A stretch of 64,000 nucleotides of DNA from a virus, in the IMG/VR virus record IMGVR_UViG_3300024261_000008, positions 1 through 64,000 of that record. One strand, 5' to 3'. How positions within the stretch are numbered: position 1 is the stretch's first letter; each line of letters starts with the position of its first letter. The position numbers were made by a program, and so were the translations under genes. This document shows, piece by piece, positions 21,940 to 31,311 of the stretch. The notes under the pieces are model-generated. The model worked only from the letters and a program-made list of their open reading frames with translations, made no database searches and was not told where the DNA came from.

Positions 21940-22302
21940 ATGACCAAATCAAGAGACATAAGTGAGATGAAAGACAGTCAAGTTGCTAAGGCTTGGTGTT
22001 ACTTTGGCGGTGGTACTTATAATTCGGTAAATCCTTATATCGTCAGGTCTTTCAATGTTAGTAGTGTAACTGATGCTTCAACTTCAACTGCTGGTGGTCA
22101 ATATACTGTTAATTTTGAAAATAACATGGAATCTGTTGGTTACGTTGTTTCAACATCTGCTGGTATTAATACCGCAGGTTCTGTATCTTCAGTTTGGGCC
22201 AATACTAAAAGTATAAGCAGTGTTGATCTTCATGGATTAGCAAATTATGGCAACATAGCCTATGAGGACATGGGCTCTATAAACTTTGTAGTTTTCGAGT
22301 AA
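21940..22302 (+). CDS. Free-standing fibre-tip domain, copy 1 (120 aa)
   Basis: Begins with the shared leader RDISEMKDSQVAKAW and continues with FNVSSVTD...GGQYTVNFENNM, ending in INFVVFE. It is the same domain as the last 100 residues of the 1414-aa fibre (AKAWVNF...VTDNGTGDYTVNFEN), here as a separate gene. GGAGAA stands eight bases before the ATG. Such domains are fibre knobs that touch the receptor. As a free protein it could form a trimer that caps a fibre, or serve as sequence stock for recombination. Confidence 0.75.
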   Translation: MTKSRDISEMKDSQVAKAWCYFGGGTYNSVNPYIVRSFNVSSVTDASTSTAGGQYTVNFENNMESVGYVVSTSAGINTAGSVSSVWANTKSISSVDLHGLANYGNIAYEDMGSINFVVFE

Positions 22303-22311
22303 GAAAAAAAA

Positions 22312-22686
22312 ATGAGTAACGCAAGAAACATAAGTGAGATGAAAGAAAGTCAAGTTGCTAAGGCTTGGGTTAATTTTGATGGAGAGTTTGCAACTTCCCC
22401 TTTTACTGAAGCCAATGGAGGAATTAGAGATTCATTTAATGTAACCAGTATTACAGACAGAGGAACTGGAAGATATACGGTTAATTTGACTAGTGCTATG
22501 GCTAGTGCTGATTATGCAGTATCGGCTTTATGTGGAAATGGCGATGGATCAAACATAGGTACTACTACTTCCGTTGCTAATGAGACAGTTCTTACGAGCA
22601 GTGCTTTTGGAATAAGAGTAAGTCAGGGAAACGCTGCTATTGATAAAGTTTTTGTAAGTTTAATATTTTTCGGAGAATCATCATGA
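22312..22686 (+). CDS. Free-standing fibre-tip domain, copy 2 (124 aa)
   Basis: Begins SNARNISEMKESQVAKAWVNF, nearly the same leader as its neighbours, then DSFNVTSITDRGTGRYTVNL and ends VSLIFFGESS, close to the VSVIFFGG ending of the 1414-aa fibre. Of the three free copies this one is most like the fibre's own tip. The surface-loop parts in the middle (residues 25-45 and 70-105) differ strongly between copies. The ribosome site is weak, an A-rich leader. The stop overlaps the next start. Confidence 0.75.
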   Translation: MSNARNISEMKESQVAKAWVNFDGEFATSPFTEANGGIRDSFNVTSITDRGTGRYTVNLTSAMASADYAVSALCGNGDGSNIGTTTSVANETVLTSSAFGIRVSQGNAAIDKVFVSLIFFGESS

Positions 22687-23027
22687 GCAACGCAAGAAAC
22701 ATCTGTGATATGAAAGAAGGTCAAGTCTCCAAGGCTTGGGTTTCCTTTAAGGGAACAGGAACTGTTACCGTCAACAATGATCACAATGTGACAAGTGTAA
22801 CCGATGCTGGTACTGGAGCCTATGTTATTAATTATACTAGTGCTTTCTCAGACACTAAATATTGTTTTACTCTTTTTGGTCGAGACCCAGATAACACTGC
22901 TAATGTAGTCAACAACGCAGGGTGTAAAGCAAGTGATACTAAATCAACAACTCAACTTACAGTAAGATATACATATAACTCTGCAAATTTAGACTGCCCT
23001 GAATTAAACTTTGTTGCATTTGACTAA
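22683..23027 (+). CDS. Free-standing fibre-tip domain, copy 3 (114 aa)
   Basis: Starts as ATGA on the stop of copy 2, with GGAGAATCATC ahead. Leader SNARNICDMKEGQVSKAWVSF, then NDHNVTSVTDAGTGAYVINY and ending LNFVAFD. The shared framework and different loops (GRDPDNTANVVNNAGCKASD) are as expected for receptor-binding knobs under diversifying selection. The bases AAGGCTTGGGT at the AKAW codons are kept in all copies and in the fibre. Confidence 0.75.
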   Translation: MSNARNICDMKEGQVSKAWVSFKGTGTVTVNNDHNVTSVTDAGTGAYVINYTSAFSDTKYCFTLFGRDPDNTANVVNNAGCKASDTKSTTQLTVRYTYNSANLDCPELNFVAFD

Positions 23028-23047
23028 CAAAACATAGAAAGAAAAAA

Positions 23048-23611
23048 ATGAGCAATAATTTTACATACAGAAATTCACTACTAGGGACAGTTCTTAATAC
23101 TTCTGATGATCAGATAGTAATGTCTGGTGTGTCACAGTCTTCTGGTCCAGACGCTTGCATATATAATAGTGGACAGTTTGTTATCTCTAATGGTTCATTT
23201 GAGACAAAGGGAGATGCACAAAGAAGTGAATATGTTCTAAAAAAAGAAACAATCAATGGCAACTGGCAAGACTTACAGCTTTATGATGGAGTCAGTGGAG
23301 TAAGTGGGATATATTTACAGACTAATAAAACCTATGGTTTTAATTTTAGAGTTGTAGCAAGAGGAGTTAGTCAATTAGACAATGCTGCCTATGAGATAGA
23401 AGGAGTCTTAAATAATACTTCAGGAACTTCTACTATACTAACTAGTAGTAAAAATATTATTATGGAAGAATCTGGTGCAACTAACTGGGATATAGAAGTA
23501 AGAACTACGGGGATTGATGACGCTAAATATCTACAAGTTATGGTAAAAGGTGAAACAGCTATAAACATTAACTGGAGTGCTTACGCATCTATTGTGGAAG
23601 TAGGAGGATAA
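23048..23611 (+). CDS. Fibre beta-sandwich domain protein, 187 aa
   Basis: Contains the pattern FVISNGSFETKGDAQRSEYV, then ...LQTNKTYGFNFRVVARGV, AAYEIEGVLNN, and a final INWSAYASIVEVGG. I recognise this as a phage-fibre C-terminal beta-sandwich (GDAQ.S.YVL.....W.A.V..VEV) found at the end of many tail fibres. Here it stands alone. The first two thirds of the next gene are a paralog. It is probably a second family of receptor-contacting or fibre-capping modules beside the AKAW tips. Confidence 0.65.
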   Translation: MSNNFTYRNSLLGTVLNTSDDQIVMSGVSQSSGPDACIYNSGQFVISNGSFETKGDAQRSEYVLKKETINGNWQDLQLYDGVSGVSGIYLQTNKTYGFNFRVVARGVSQLDNAAYEIEGVLNNTSGTSTILTSSKNIIMEESGATNWDIEVRTTGIDDAKYLQVMVKGETAININWSAYASIVEVGG

Positions 23612-23612
23612 T

Positions 23613-24587
23613 ATGTCAACAGACGCTTATAACTTCTCTATACTAGGTTGTAGTATACAAGTATCTGGAAATAATTTAATATATGATGAAGAGGCTATAC
23701 TTGCAGGACACGGAGGAACACTAGCTGCTGTTAGTGGTTTTACAATTTCTAACGGCCCTGTACATATTTTTGGTGACGATGATGACACGATGGTTAGAAA
23801 GTACTCTCTTATAACACAAACATCAGGAAGCCAAGTTTCTGAATTTAGACTTGATTACCCTAATGGTCTTTCAGGCGTACCGTTGAGAGAGGAACATACA
23901 TATATATTTGATGCAACTATAGTAGCTAAAACTCAAGATTCACAGACACCTAATGACTGTGCAATGTTTAAAGTAAAAGGATTATTAGTAGACGATGCCT
24001 TGGGCTTAGAAGTGGTAGAGCCTTACACAATAGATAGTATATTTAGGTTTTCATCTAGCCTAGGAGTCAGTGCGACAGGAATAAAACAAGATGATAAAGA
24101 ACTGCTACAGATTAACGTGACAGGTATAGCAGGTAAAAATATAAATTGGGTAGCAGGACTAGACTTAGTAGAAATAGGAGGCACAACACAAAGCCCATAC
24201 GGTAGAGGCCGAACAAGCCTTGACGCACACAACAATTATGATGTCGGAGAATACTGTATCATAATTAGACAACCAAACAACTTTGTAGAATCTAGCGGCA
24301 CAGATGTTTCATTCTTCTGTAGCGGCATCACCAATAGTGGAGATGTCACCTATCAATGGCAGTACCGATATAATGGAGACCCCGATGAAGAGACAGAATT
24401 TAAGACCATAGTTGGTGCTACCGGACTCACATACGAACCTCCAGAATCTGCGACTTCACAACTCTTTATTCCAACTAGTTCGCCAAGTGGTCATTCTACA
24501 GCCTATCCTAATGAGTTTAAATGTATAGTTTCTAGCACGAATGGAGAAATTGCCACAAGTAGACCTGTTACTTGGATGTACCTATAG
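23613..24587 (+). CDS. Fibre beta-sandwich plus Ig-like domain, 324 aa
   Basis: Residues 1-192 repeat the domain of the previous gene (GFTISNGPVHIFGDDDDTMV..., YIFDATIVAKTQ, INWVAGLDLVEIGG). Residues about 215-324 add an immunoglobulin-like domain: VSFFCSG, YQWQYRYNG, then FKCIVSSTNGEIATSRPV, with the usual Cys-Trp-Cys layout. Ig-like domains on phage virions bind sugars of host cells or mucus. The start is one base after the preceding stop, with GGAGG ahead of it. The pair looks like a duplication followed by domain gain. Confidence 0.7.
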   Translation: MSTDAYNFSILGCSIQVSGNNLIYDEEAILAGHGGTLAAVSGFTISNGPVHIFGDDDDTMVRKYSLITQTSGSQVSEFRLDYPNGLSGVPLREEHTYIFDATIVAKTQDSQTPNDCAMFKVKGLLVDDALGLEVVEPYTIDSIFRFSSSLGVSATGIKQDDKELLQINVTGIAGKNINWVAGLDLVEIGGTTQSPYGRGRTSLDAHNNYDVGEYCIIIRQPNNFVESSGTDVSFFCSGITNSGDVTYQWQYRYNGDPDEETEFKTIVGATGLTYEPPESATSQLFIPTSSPSGHSTAYPNEFKCIVSSTNGEIATSRPVTWMYL

Positions 24588-24595
24588 CAGTCTGT

Positions 24596-24606
24596 GGTGT
24601 ATAAAG
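24596..24606 (+). promoter_or_regulatory. Possible late promoter element GGTGTATAAAG
   Basis: Lies 48 bases before the start of the 2217-aa fibre, right after the previous stop, and shares GGTGTATA with the elements at 13699 and 31790. Confidence 0.4.
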
Positions 24607-24654
24607 AGTTAATATCATTTGTACACTTTTAACTTTTAAAGAAGGTTTTATAAA

Positions 24655-27600
24655 ATGGCCGTTTATAAACTAATCAAATTAAAAAGAGACTATACTGCTA
24701 ATTGGACTTTACTAAACCCTATTTTGAGTTTAGGAGAACCGGGATACGAAAGAGATACAGGCAAACTTAAAATTGGTGATGGTGTAACACCTTGGGTTGA
24801 TCTAGACTATATAAAAGTGGACATGGATGATGTAGTTATAGACCCAGATGATTTAGCAGATGTTCTTAATAATGTGCTGCAAGGTGGTTTCGGCATAGAT
24901 ATCATTTATTCTGATCCTTCAGACACTATACTCATTAGAACAACAGGGCTAGCCACCCAATCAGACTTTATTGCTTTATCTGGAGATGTAGCCAATTTAG
25001 ATTCTGCATTAATTTTTAGAGGAATCACAGACCCAACACAACTTAATTCTGCTCCAACTGATCCTGTTCCTGACAATGGAGATATGTGGATAAGTAATGC
25101 ATCAGGTCAGATAGATGGTTCATGGGTAAATCTTTCTGGTCAAGACATTGTGGTTGATCAGTTTATGCTCTATGAGGAAGACGCTAACGGCTGGGTTCTC
25201 GGTGGCAATGCAGTAGGTGTTGATCTAAGCGATTATGCTACCAAAGCAGAACTTAACAACCTACAGTATCAGGTGAATCAAAACTCAAACAATATTTCTG
25301 TCAATTATTTAGACATACAGCAGAACATAGTTGATATTATAAATCTTAAAAATTCTACAAACAATCAACAAACACAAATAGACGCACTCATACAAGCAAC
25401 TGGTCATATTCACGATCAAGACATATATCAAATTTTTAATGACCTTATCATTCTTCAAGACAATTATACAGCACTTTCAGGATATAGCGACGCAAGAGAC
25501 GATTCATTACAACAACAAATCAATGCAATATCTGGAGCGATCCCACCAGAAGTAGACCTGTCAGTAATTAGTGGTTATATTGCGGCGAATACAGCAAGCG
25601 GTGTTGTAGTTTTAGGAAAAGCAGATCAAAACAGTGACGATATTGCAACACTTAGTGGTCTTATAGACGGTGGACTAGACTTTAAGGGCTACATCAATCC
25701 TACTGTAACAGGCTCGGCCCCTTCCTTGCCGACTAATGGTGATCTTTGGATTAGTGATACTAGCGGAGTTATAGACAATGGCTGGACATGCATAGCAGGT
25801 CAAGATGTTGGTGTTAATCAGTGGATGATTTATTCTGATGATGATACCTGTTGGCAACTTGGTCCAGCAACAGATATTGACCTTAGTGCTTATGCTCTAA
25901 AGACTGAACTTAATACCGTTAGTGGTCTTGTAGATCAAAATGCTACTGATATTATTACTATTAGCGGGTTGGTTGGTAGCGGTATACCTTCAGGTCTTGT
26001 GGAATACAGCACGGGTCTAGCCATACGACACGGCAGCACTGAAGTTAGTGTTAATGAAGTTAGTGGCAATAGTGTCATTGATCTTACTAATTGGAAAATT
26101 AAAGATGGACATTTTATTCCAAACAGTAATGCGTCATTTGATCTTGGTAATGCAGAATATAAAGTTCGTCACCTGTTTTTGTCTGATAACAGTATATACA
26201 TGGGTGAAGGCAATCTGAGTGCGACTAGCGGTAGCACTGTTCTTTTATGGAATGGCGAACCTCTTGCAAAGATAACAGATATTAATACTATTATTAGTGG
26301 TGAGTTAGCCGAACAAAAACTTTTAGATTTACAAGATGTAACTTCTGACGGCCCAGTAGAACAGTACGCCGTTCCTGTTTATAATCAAGGGACTAGTGAA
26401 TACAAGGTTAAAAGACTGACCCCGTTGGAAGTCGAAGACACTTCAACACCACCGCTAGATGGATATCCTGCTGGAAGTTTAGGAAATGAACTACAAGACA
26501 TTAAGGGAGACATTCAATCTAATACTATCCTTATTAGTGGTATCGCTGAAGATATTGTAGAAATACCAGATGCAGTTATATTCAAGGGTGTTACTGATCC
26601 TACAGTTAGTGGCTCTGCACCTGCTGGCCCCGACAATGGAGATATGTGGGTTAGTAATAATAGCGGACTTATTGATGGTAGTTGGACAGGTCTAAGCGGA
26701 GAAGATGTATTAGAAAATCAATTCTTGCTTTACTCTACAGGATTAAACGTATGGTTGAGGGGTGGTAAGATTGATGTAAGCGATCTTTCTGATCAATATC
26801 TACCTCTTACGGGTAATTTAAATCCCAACGATCAAAAACTAGATGCAGTAGCATTTACTAGTAATGTTGTGACAACAAGTATAAGTGGTTTATATCCTTC
26901 GTCCAGATATATAGGCAATTTAACTTACATAAATCATCCAAACCAGCCTCTACCTGTAGCAGCACAAGTTTACGGTCCTTCAGAATTTAATGTAAACCGT
27001 TCAGACTACAGCCGAGATTGGAAAGACGGTATAGATTATGGTTTTGATTGTGTCAGCATACTGTATGAGAATGAGGATATTCCTGAAGCAGGTTATTCTT
27101 GGAGTATTAAGGTTGGCCCTCCATCAAAATATTTTCCTAGTGGAATAGCAAACAATGGAAAGCCTTATCAACAAAACAGATATCGTGATCCAAATCCTAA
27201 AGGCTGGAATCCTGCTTTTCTTGCACAAAGAGCAGCAATTAGAGGACAAGGTGCTTTTGAATTTCGTCCATATGTGACGACGGCAAGTCAGGATATGACG
27301 ACTGCTCCTTACCAAGTAGGTTTCAGGTCTTGTCCACAAAATGATATAGAGTTTTACAAAGTATACGCGAACGAGCCGAGTGCAACTCCAACCTATATAG
27401 GTTTTCATTCTGATCCTAGACAACAAGTTTTTGATAATGGCCCGATTGGTAGTTCTACAAAAGGTTATGCTTTGCATATCGATTTTCGGGCAGGCTCGGA
27501 TTACGAATTATTCCAAGGAACAGGTCACGGAAGAGTTTATGGCTTTTTTGCTGATATGTTAAACAAAGGAGGAGCAAATGTTGCAGGCTTTATTGAAAGA

Positions 27601-30600
27601 GGTGCAGAGTTTAATCAGTTGCAGGCTCCTACAGTATTCGGTGCTGACACAATCTATGGAGGTTCCAATCCATTTGACTCAGCAAATATCTACAAACCAA
27701 CAGATCAGATCGACATTGCTCAGGGTGGCCTACGAATCCGTAATGCCAAACTCGTGCAAGAGTCCACAAGTGGCAATCCCGGTCAAATAGGTTGGGATCA
27801 GAACGGTCTACTTTGCTATACAAGTTCAAGTTGGAAACGTGCTCCATTGCTTCGTTTCACAACTACTGTAAGCAATCCTACACTTGATAGTGTTGCACTT
27901 ATTGTTGATGGCAATGCTAAACTTACTGCAACTGCAAACGATCTTCAAGCAGCAGCAGGCTATGTTCCACAGACTGATAATAGTCTTGTGACTAAGGGTA
28001 GCATGGAAGATGGCACTGTGAAGGCTAAATTACCAATCGCAGGCGTTGACGGCACTGTTACACTGCTTGGTGCAAATAACATATTTAGTGTGTATAATGC
28101 TGGTAGTGAAAGTTTTATTATTAGTGCAGATCAACATATTGGCTTAGGAATGACTCCTGCCAGTAACGTACTACTTGATGGTACTACTGATCAGGCATTT
28201 GTTTACAGGTTCAAGAGCACCAACACCGGACTATACGATGGTCGCTTTGGTACTAGAATCGAAAGCACTGAGTATATAAACTTTATTGTTGAGACAGTGG
28301 TTGACCCACAACAACAAACTTATGGTTTATGGGGTGGCAACAGTGGTGGAAGTAGTCCAATTATAGTAGGTAGTCAGACTGCCGATGTTCTTATCAGGTC
28401 TACTGGACCTACTGCTGATCAGTTTATCAGATTTGATCTTCCTGTCATCAGTGGTCAAACTGGTGGTAGTATGGTTATTCCTGCTGGCAACAGTGTTCCT
28501 GCAAATCTACTTATAGGTGGCACAGGAGAGAATCCAAAGAGTTCCTTTACTATCTGTGCAAAGGCTGGTGGCAGTGCTGTAACCAATCCTCAAAGTGTGG
28601 TTTGGGCATCTCACATGGATGGAGATCAGTATAGTGGTAGTGCTTACTTTAAGTTGGCACATGGTGACGATGGTAATAATAGCCAACTATCTTACTGGAA
28701 TATTTTTGCCAGTACTCCAACAGACATTACAGATGCTAGTGGTGTTTATGAACGTACAGATTATACGTTTAGAATAGCCGGTACTGTAGCGAAAAGTACT
28801 GACGGGTCTGCTCCCGGTACTGTTAATTACATCACCTGTGTTGAATCTACAGACACAAATCATTGTAAAGTTCAGATAAATCGAGATGTAGAATTTTTGT
28901 CGGCTGTTAGTGGTATCAATATTAGTAATCTGGACGATGTTGAATTTCCAGTTGGACCTAGCCCAGTTTCAGCAGATCAAATACTGCGTTACTCTACCCT
29001 TAACAACAAATGGGTTAATAGCAATGCAGGAAATGCAGTACTAGGCAGTGCTCCTCTTGGTGGCTGGCCTGTTGGCTCAGTCGGTGAGGCTATTGCTAAT
29101 GGTGCTGGTGCTGCCACTCTTCCGATTAGTAGTGTTGATAACAACCTTGAAATCAGTCAAGTAGACACTAAATCGTTTGGCTTTAATATCCAAGGTTCGA
29201 CTGCTGTAGAAATATCACAAAATAACGGCAGTAACTCACCTACTATAAAGATTGGTGACCCTCACTCATTTGGAACTCCGGGTATTAGCACATATAACAG
29301 TGGAACTTTAGGTAGCAGTCAATCACACTATCGCTTGGTAAGTCCAACAGGCACAGATGGTACTGGTCAAAACTATACCTATCTTGGTGTTACGAACCCA
29401 ACTTTCAGTTCTGCCGGAACTGTACTAACTGGTGGCACAGCCTATGTTGCTAGTCAAAGAGACATGGTTGTTGGTGCAGGTATCGATATCAACGATGTCA
29501 CTAGAGCAATCAAGTTTAATGTTGGCAATTGGGCTGAAGTTAACACTGAAATGAAGATAGAACGCAACAAGGTCATGACAAGACCAGCATACAACTACTG
29601 GGCTTGTGGTAACAATTATGATATTGAAAGTTCTAAGTTCTACCTACATTACAGAGGAGATACTTCTAAATACCAAGTTGGTGTTGGCATACCTCCTAGT
29701 CAAGCACAGCCTGCTAGTGACTTTGTAGTAGGAAGTACTGTTTCTGGTAGTTCAACAATCTCTACTATTCAAAGTCGAGGTTTTGCAACTATTCAGTATA
29801 ATCAGTTTAGAGGTGATGATGGTTACTTGAATATCTCTCGTCAAAATCAAAATGGTGTAATCAGTTTTGCGAGCAATGAAGACTCAACTGGCAGAGGGGC
29901 CGAGAACATCATGCAGTTCGTGCCTACTACGCAAGCCATAAGAATGAATTATAATGTTGGTTTAAATTGTGCTGTGGGTGATACAAGACTACAGGTAGAA
30001 AATCCCGGTGCCAGTGGTACTCAAACCGTTTACGGTATGATTGTTGGTGGCAACATGGGTGCTACCTCAATTATTACCAATGCAAGTTGCAGACAAGATC
30101 AGACTACTGCTGCTGGTTTCTATTCCTATAATAGTGTGTCAGCAAATGTAACTTTGGGAACACTATATTGCTTCAGAGCAGATTCACCAAACACTCTAGC
30201 AGGAGATGTAAATTCTCATGTAGGCTTCTATGCTGGTCAAGGTATTAAACATGGTGCTGGTAACAGTATAGGCTTCAGTTCGGCTGTACCAAGTGGAGAG
30301 AGCAACTGGGCATTCTTTAGTAATACTCCCGGTACTCAATCTTACATGAAAGGCAATGTTGGAATTGGTTCGAACCAAAGTAAACCAGCCTACAAACTTT
30401 GTGTAGCAGCAGAAGAAGATGACACTTACACTTTAAGAGTTGGTAATAATGCTGGTGGAGCAGGTAATATTAGAGGTACTACAAGAATTGGTATAGATGC
30501 ATTTGGTCCAACAAACACCCATTCTTCTGTAGCACTGATGGTTAATCAGCACAATACCACTAGTAGTTTTCAGGGTGATCTACACATCCAAATGAGACAG

Positions 30601-31308
30601 GATCAGACTGACTCACTACCAGTAAGTAAGTTTGTATTTACTCCTGAAGGTAACTTTGGTGTTAACGCTAGTGGAGTGTCAGAAGCCCTAGTAGCACTTG
30701 ATGTTAACAGTGACAGGATAGCCATTAGAGACGAATATACTCCTAATGCACTTTCAGCAGGTACAATCGGTGAAATTGGCTGGGATGAAGACTATATCTG
30801 GGTCAGAACACCCGCAGGCTGGAAGAAATCTGCACTTGATACATTTAATGGCAGCGGCAGTTCTTCAAGTGTTGTAAGAGGTTCTGTTGCTGCAACAGGA
30901 ACTCAGACAGACTTTACTGTTACTGAAGGCTATACTGCTAATCAGTTAGATGTTTATGTCAACGGTGTCAAGATGCTTGATACCACAGACTACACTGCCT
31001 CAAACGGTTCCACAATCGTTCTAGCAACGCCTGCTGCTAGTGGAGATATTGTACAGTATACAGCATACTCAAACGTAAGTGTTACACTAGCAACACAAGC
31101 AGGCACTCCACTATCATCTAGTGATGCTGGAAGTATTGGCGATATTAAGCATAGCGACCATTATATATGGGTTAAGACAAGTGCAGGTTGGAAGAAATCT
31201 CCACTATATGCCTTTAACCAAACTCCTAGTTTGACCGTTCGTGTGACTCAGGCTGAGTATGATGCTCTGACCCCTGATTCTGATATAACTTATGTAATTG
31301 TGGGGTAA
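24655..31308 (+). CDS. Giant tail fibre, 2217 aa, Mtd N-terminus
   Basis: Order: Mtd-type domain (residues 3-52: LIKLKRDYTANW...GEPGYERDTGKLKI, GDGVTPW). Three copies of a Trp-rich unit follow (starts 121, 343, 643: F.G..DPT...SAP....NGDMW.S...G.IDGSW..LSG). Coiled-coil segments lie between them (about 195-330). A long beta part comes next, containing an RFRSCPQND-type region. Three IGW....I.V....WK..(P/S)L units sit at about 1040, 2036 and 2159, and one LDVYVNGVKMLDTTDY beta-domain at about 2076-2141. The last two elements are shared with other fibres here. AAGGTTTTATAAA gives the ribosome site. No lyase or hydrolase motif was recognised. Confidence 0.82.
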   Translation: MAVYKLIKLKRDYTANWTLLNPILSLGEPGYERDTGKLKIGDGVTPWVDLDYIKVDMDDVVIDPDDLADVLNNVLQGGFGIDIIYSDPSDTILIRTTGLATQSDFIALSGDVANLDSALIFRGITDPTQLNSAPTDPVPDNGDMWISNASGQIDGSWVNLSGQDIVVDQFMLYEEDANGWVLGGNAVGVDLSDYATKAELNNLQYQVNQNSNNISVNYLDIQQNIVDIINLKNSTNNQQTQIDALIQATGHIHDQDIYQIFNDLIILQDNYTALSGYSDARDDSLQQQINAISGAIPPEVDLSVISGYIAANTASGVVVLGKADQNSDDIATLSGLIDGGLDFKGYINPTVTGSAPSLPTNGDLWISDTSGVIDNGWTCIAGQDVGVNQWMIYSDDDTCWQLGPATDIDLSAYALKTELNTVSGLVDQNATDIITISGLVGSGIPSGLVEYSTGLAIRHGSTEVSVNEVSGNSVIDLTNWKIKDGHFIPNSNASFDLGNAEYKVRHLFLSDNSIYMGEGNLSATSGSTVLLWNGEPLAKITDINTIISGELAEQKLLDLQDVTSDGPVEQYAVPVYNQGTSEYKVKRLTPLEVEDTSTPPLDGYPAGSLGNELQDIKGDIQSNTILISGIAEDIVEIPDAVIFKGVTDPTVSGSAPAGPDNGDMWVSNNSGLIDGSWTGLSGEDVLENQFLLYSTGLNVWLRGGKIDVSDLSDQYLPLTGNLNPNDQKLDAVAFTSNVVTTSISGLYPSSRYIGNLTYINHPNQPLPVAAQVYGPSEFNVNRSDYSRDWKDGIDYGFDCVSILYENEDIPEAGYSWSIKVGPPSKYFPSGIANNGKPYQQNRYRDPNPKGWNPAFLAQRAAIRGQGAFEFRPYVTTASQDMTTAPYQVGFRSCPQNDIEFYKVYANEPSATPTYIGFHSDPRQQVFDNGPIGSSTKGYALHIDFRAGSDYELFQGTGHGRVYGFFADMLNKGGANVAGFIERGAEFNQLQAPTVFGADTIYGGSNPFDSANIYKPTDQIDIAQGGLRIRNAKLVQESTSGNPGQIGWDQNGLLCYTSSSWKRAPLLRFTTTVSNPTLDSVALIVDGNAKLTATANDLQAAAGYVPQTDNSLVTKGSMEDGTVKAKLPIAGVDGTVTLLGANNIFSVYNAGSESFIISADQHIGLGMTPASNVLLDGTTDQAFVYRFKSTNTGLYDGRFGTRIESTEYINFIVETVVDPQQQTYGLWGGNSGGSSPIIVGSQTADVLIRSTGPTADQFIRFDLPVISGQTGGSMVIPAGNSVPANLLIGGTGENPKSSFTICAKAGGSAVTNPQSVVWASHMDGDQYSGSAYFKLAHGDDGNNSQLSYWNIFASTPTDITDASGVYERTDYTFRIAGTVAKSTDGSAPGTVNYITCVESTDTNHCKVQINRDVEFLSAVSGINISNLDDVEFPVGPSPVSADQILRYSTLNNKWVNSNAGNAVLGSAPLGGWPVGSVGEAIANGAGAATLPISSVDNNLEISQVDTKSFGFNIQGSTAVEISQNNGSNSPTIKIGDPHSFGTPGISTYNSGTLGSSQSHYRLVSPTGTDGTGQNYTYLGVTNPTFSSAGTVLTGGTAYVASQRDMVVGAGIDINDVTRAIKFNVGNWAEVNTEMKIERNKVMTRPAYNYWACGNNYDIESSKFYLHYRGDTSKYQVGVGIPPSQAQPASDFVVGSTVSGSSTISTIQSRGFATIQYNQFRGDDGYLNISRQNQNGVISFASNEDSTGRGAENIMQFVPTTQAIRMNYNVGLNCAVGDTRLQVENPGASGTQTVYGMIVGGNMGATSIITNASCRQDQTTAAGFYSYNSVSANVTLGTLYCFRADSPNTLAGDVNSHVGFYAGQGIKHGAGNSIGFSSAVPSGESNWAFFSNTPGTQSYMKGNVGIGSNQSKPAYKLCVAAEEDDTYTLRVGNNAGGAGNIRGTTRIGIDAFGPTNTHSSVALMVNQHNTTSSFQGDLHIQMRQDQTDSLPVSKFVFTPEGNFGVNASGVSEALVALDVNSDRIAIRDEYTPNALSAGTIGEIGWDEDYIWVRTPAGWKKSALDTFNGSGSSSSVVRGSVAATGTQTDFTVTEGYTANQLDVYVNGVKMLDTTDYTASNGSTIVLATPAASGDIVQYTAYSNVSVTLATQAGTPLSSSDAGSIGDIKHSDHYIWVKTSAGWKKSPLYAFNQTPSLTVRVTQAEYDALTPDSDITYVIVG

Positions 31309-31311
31309 AAT

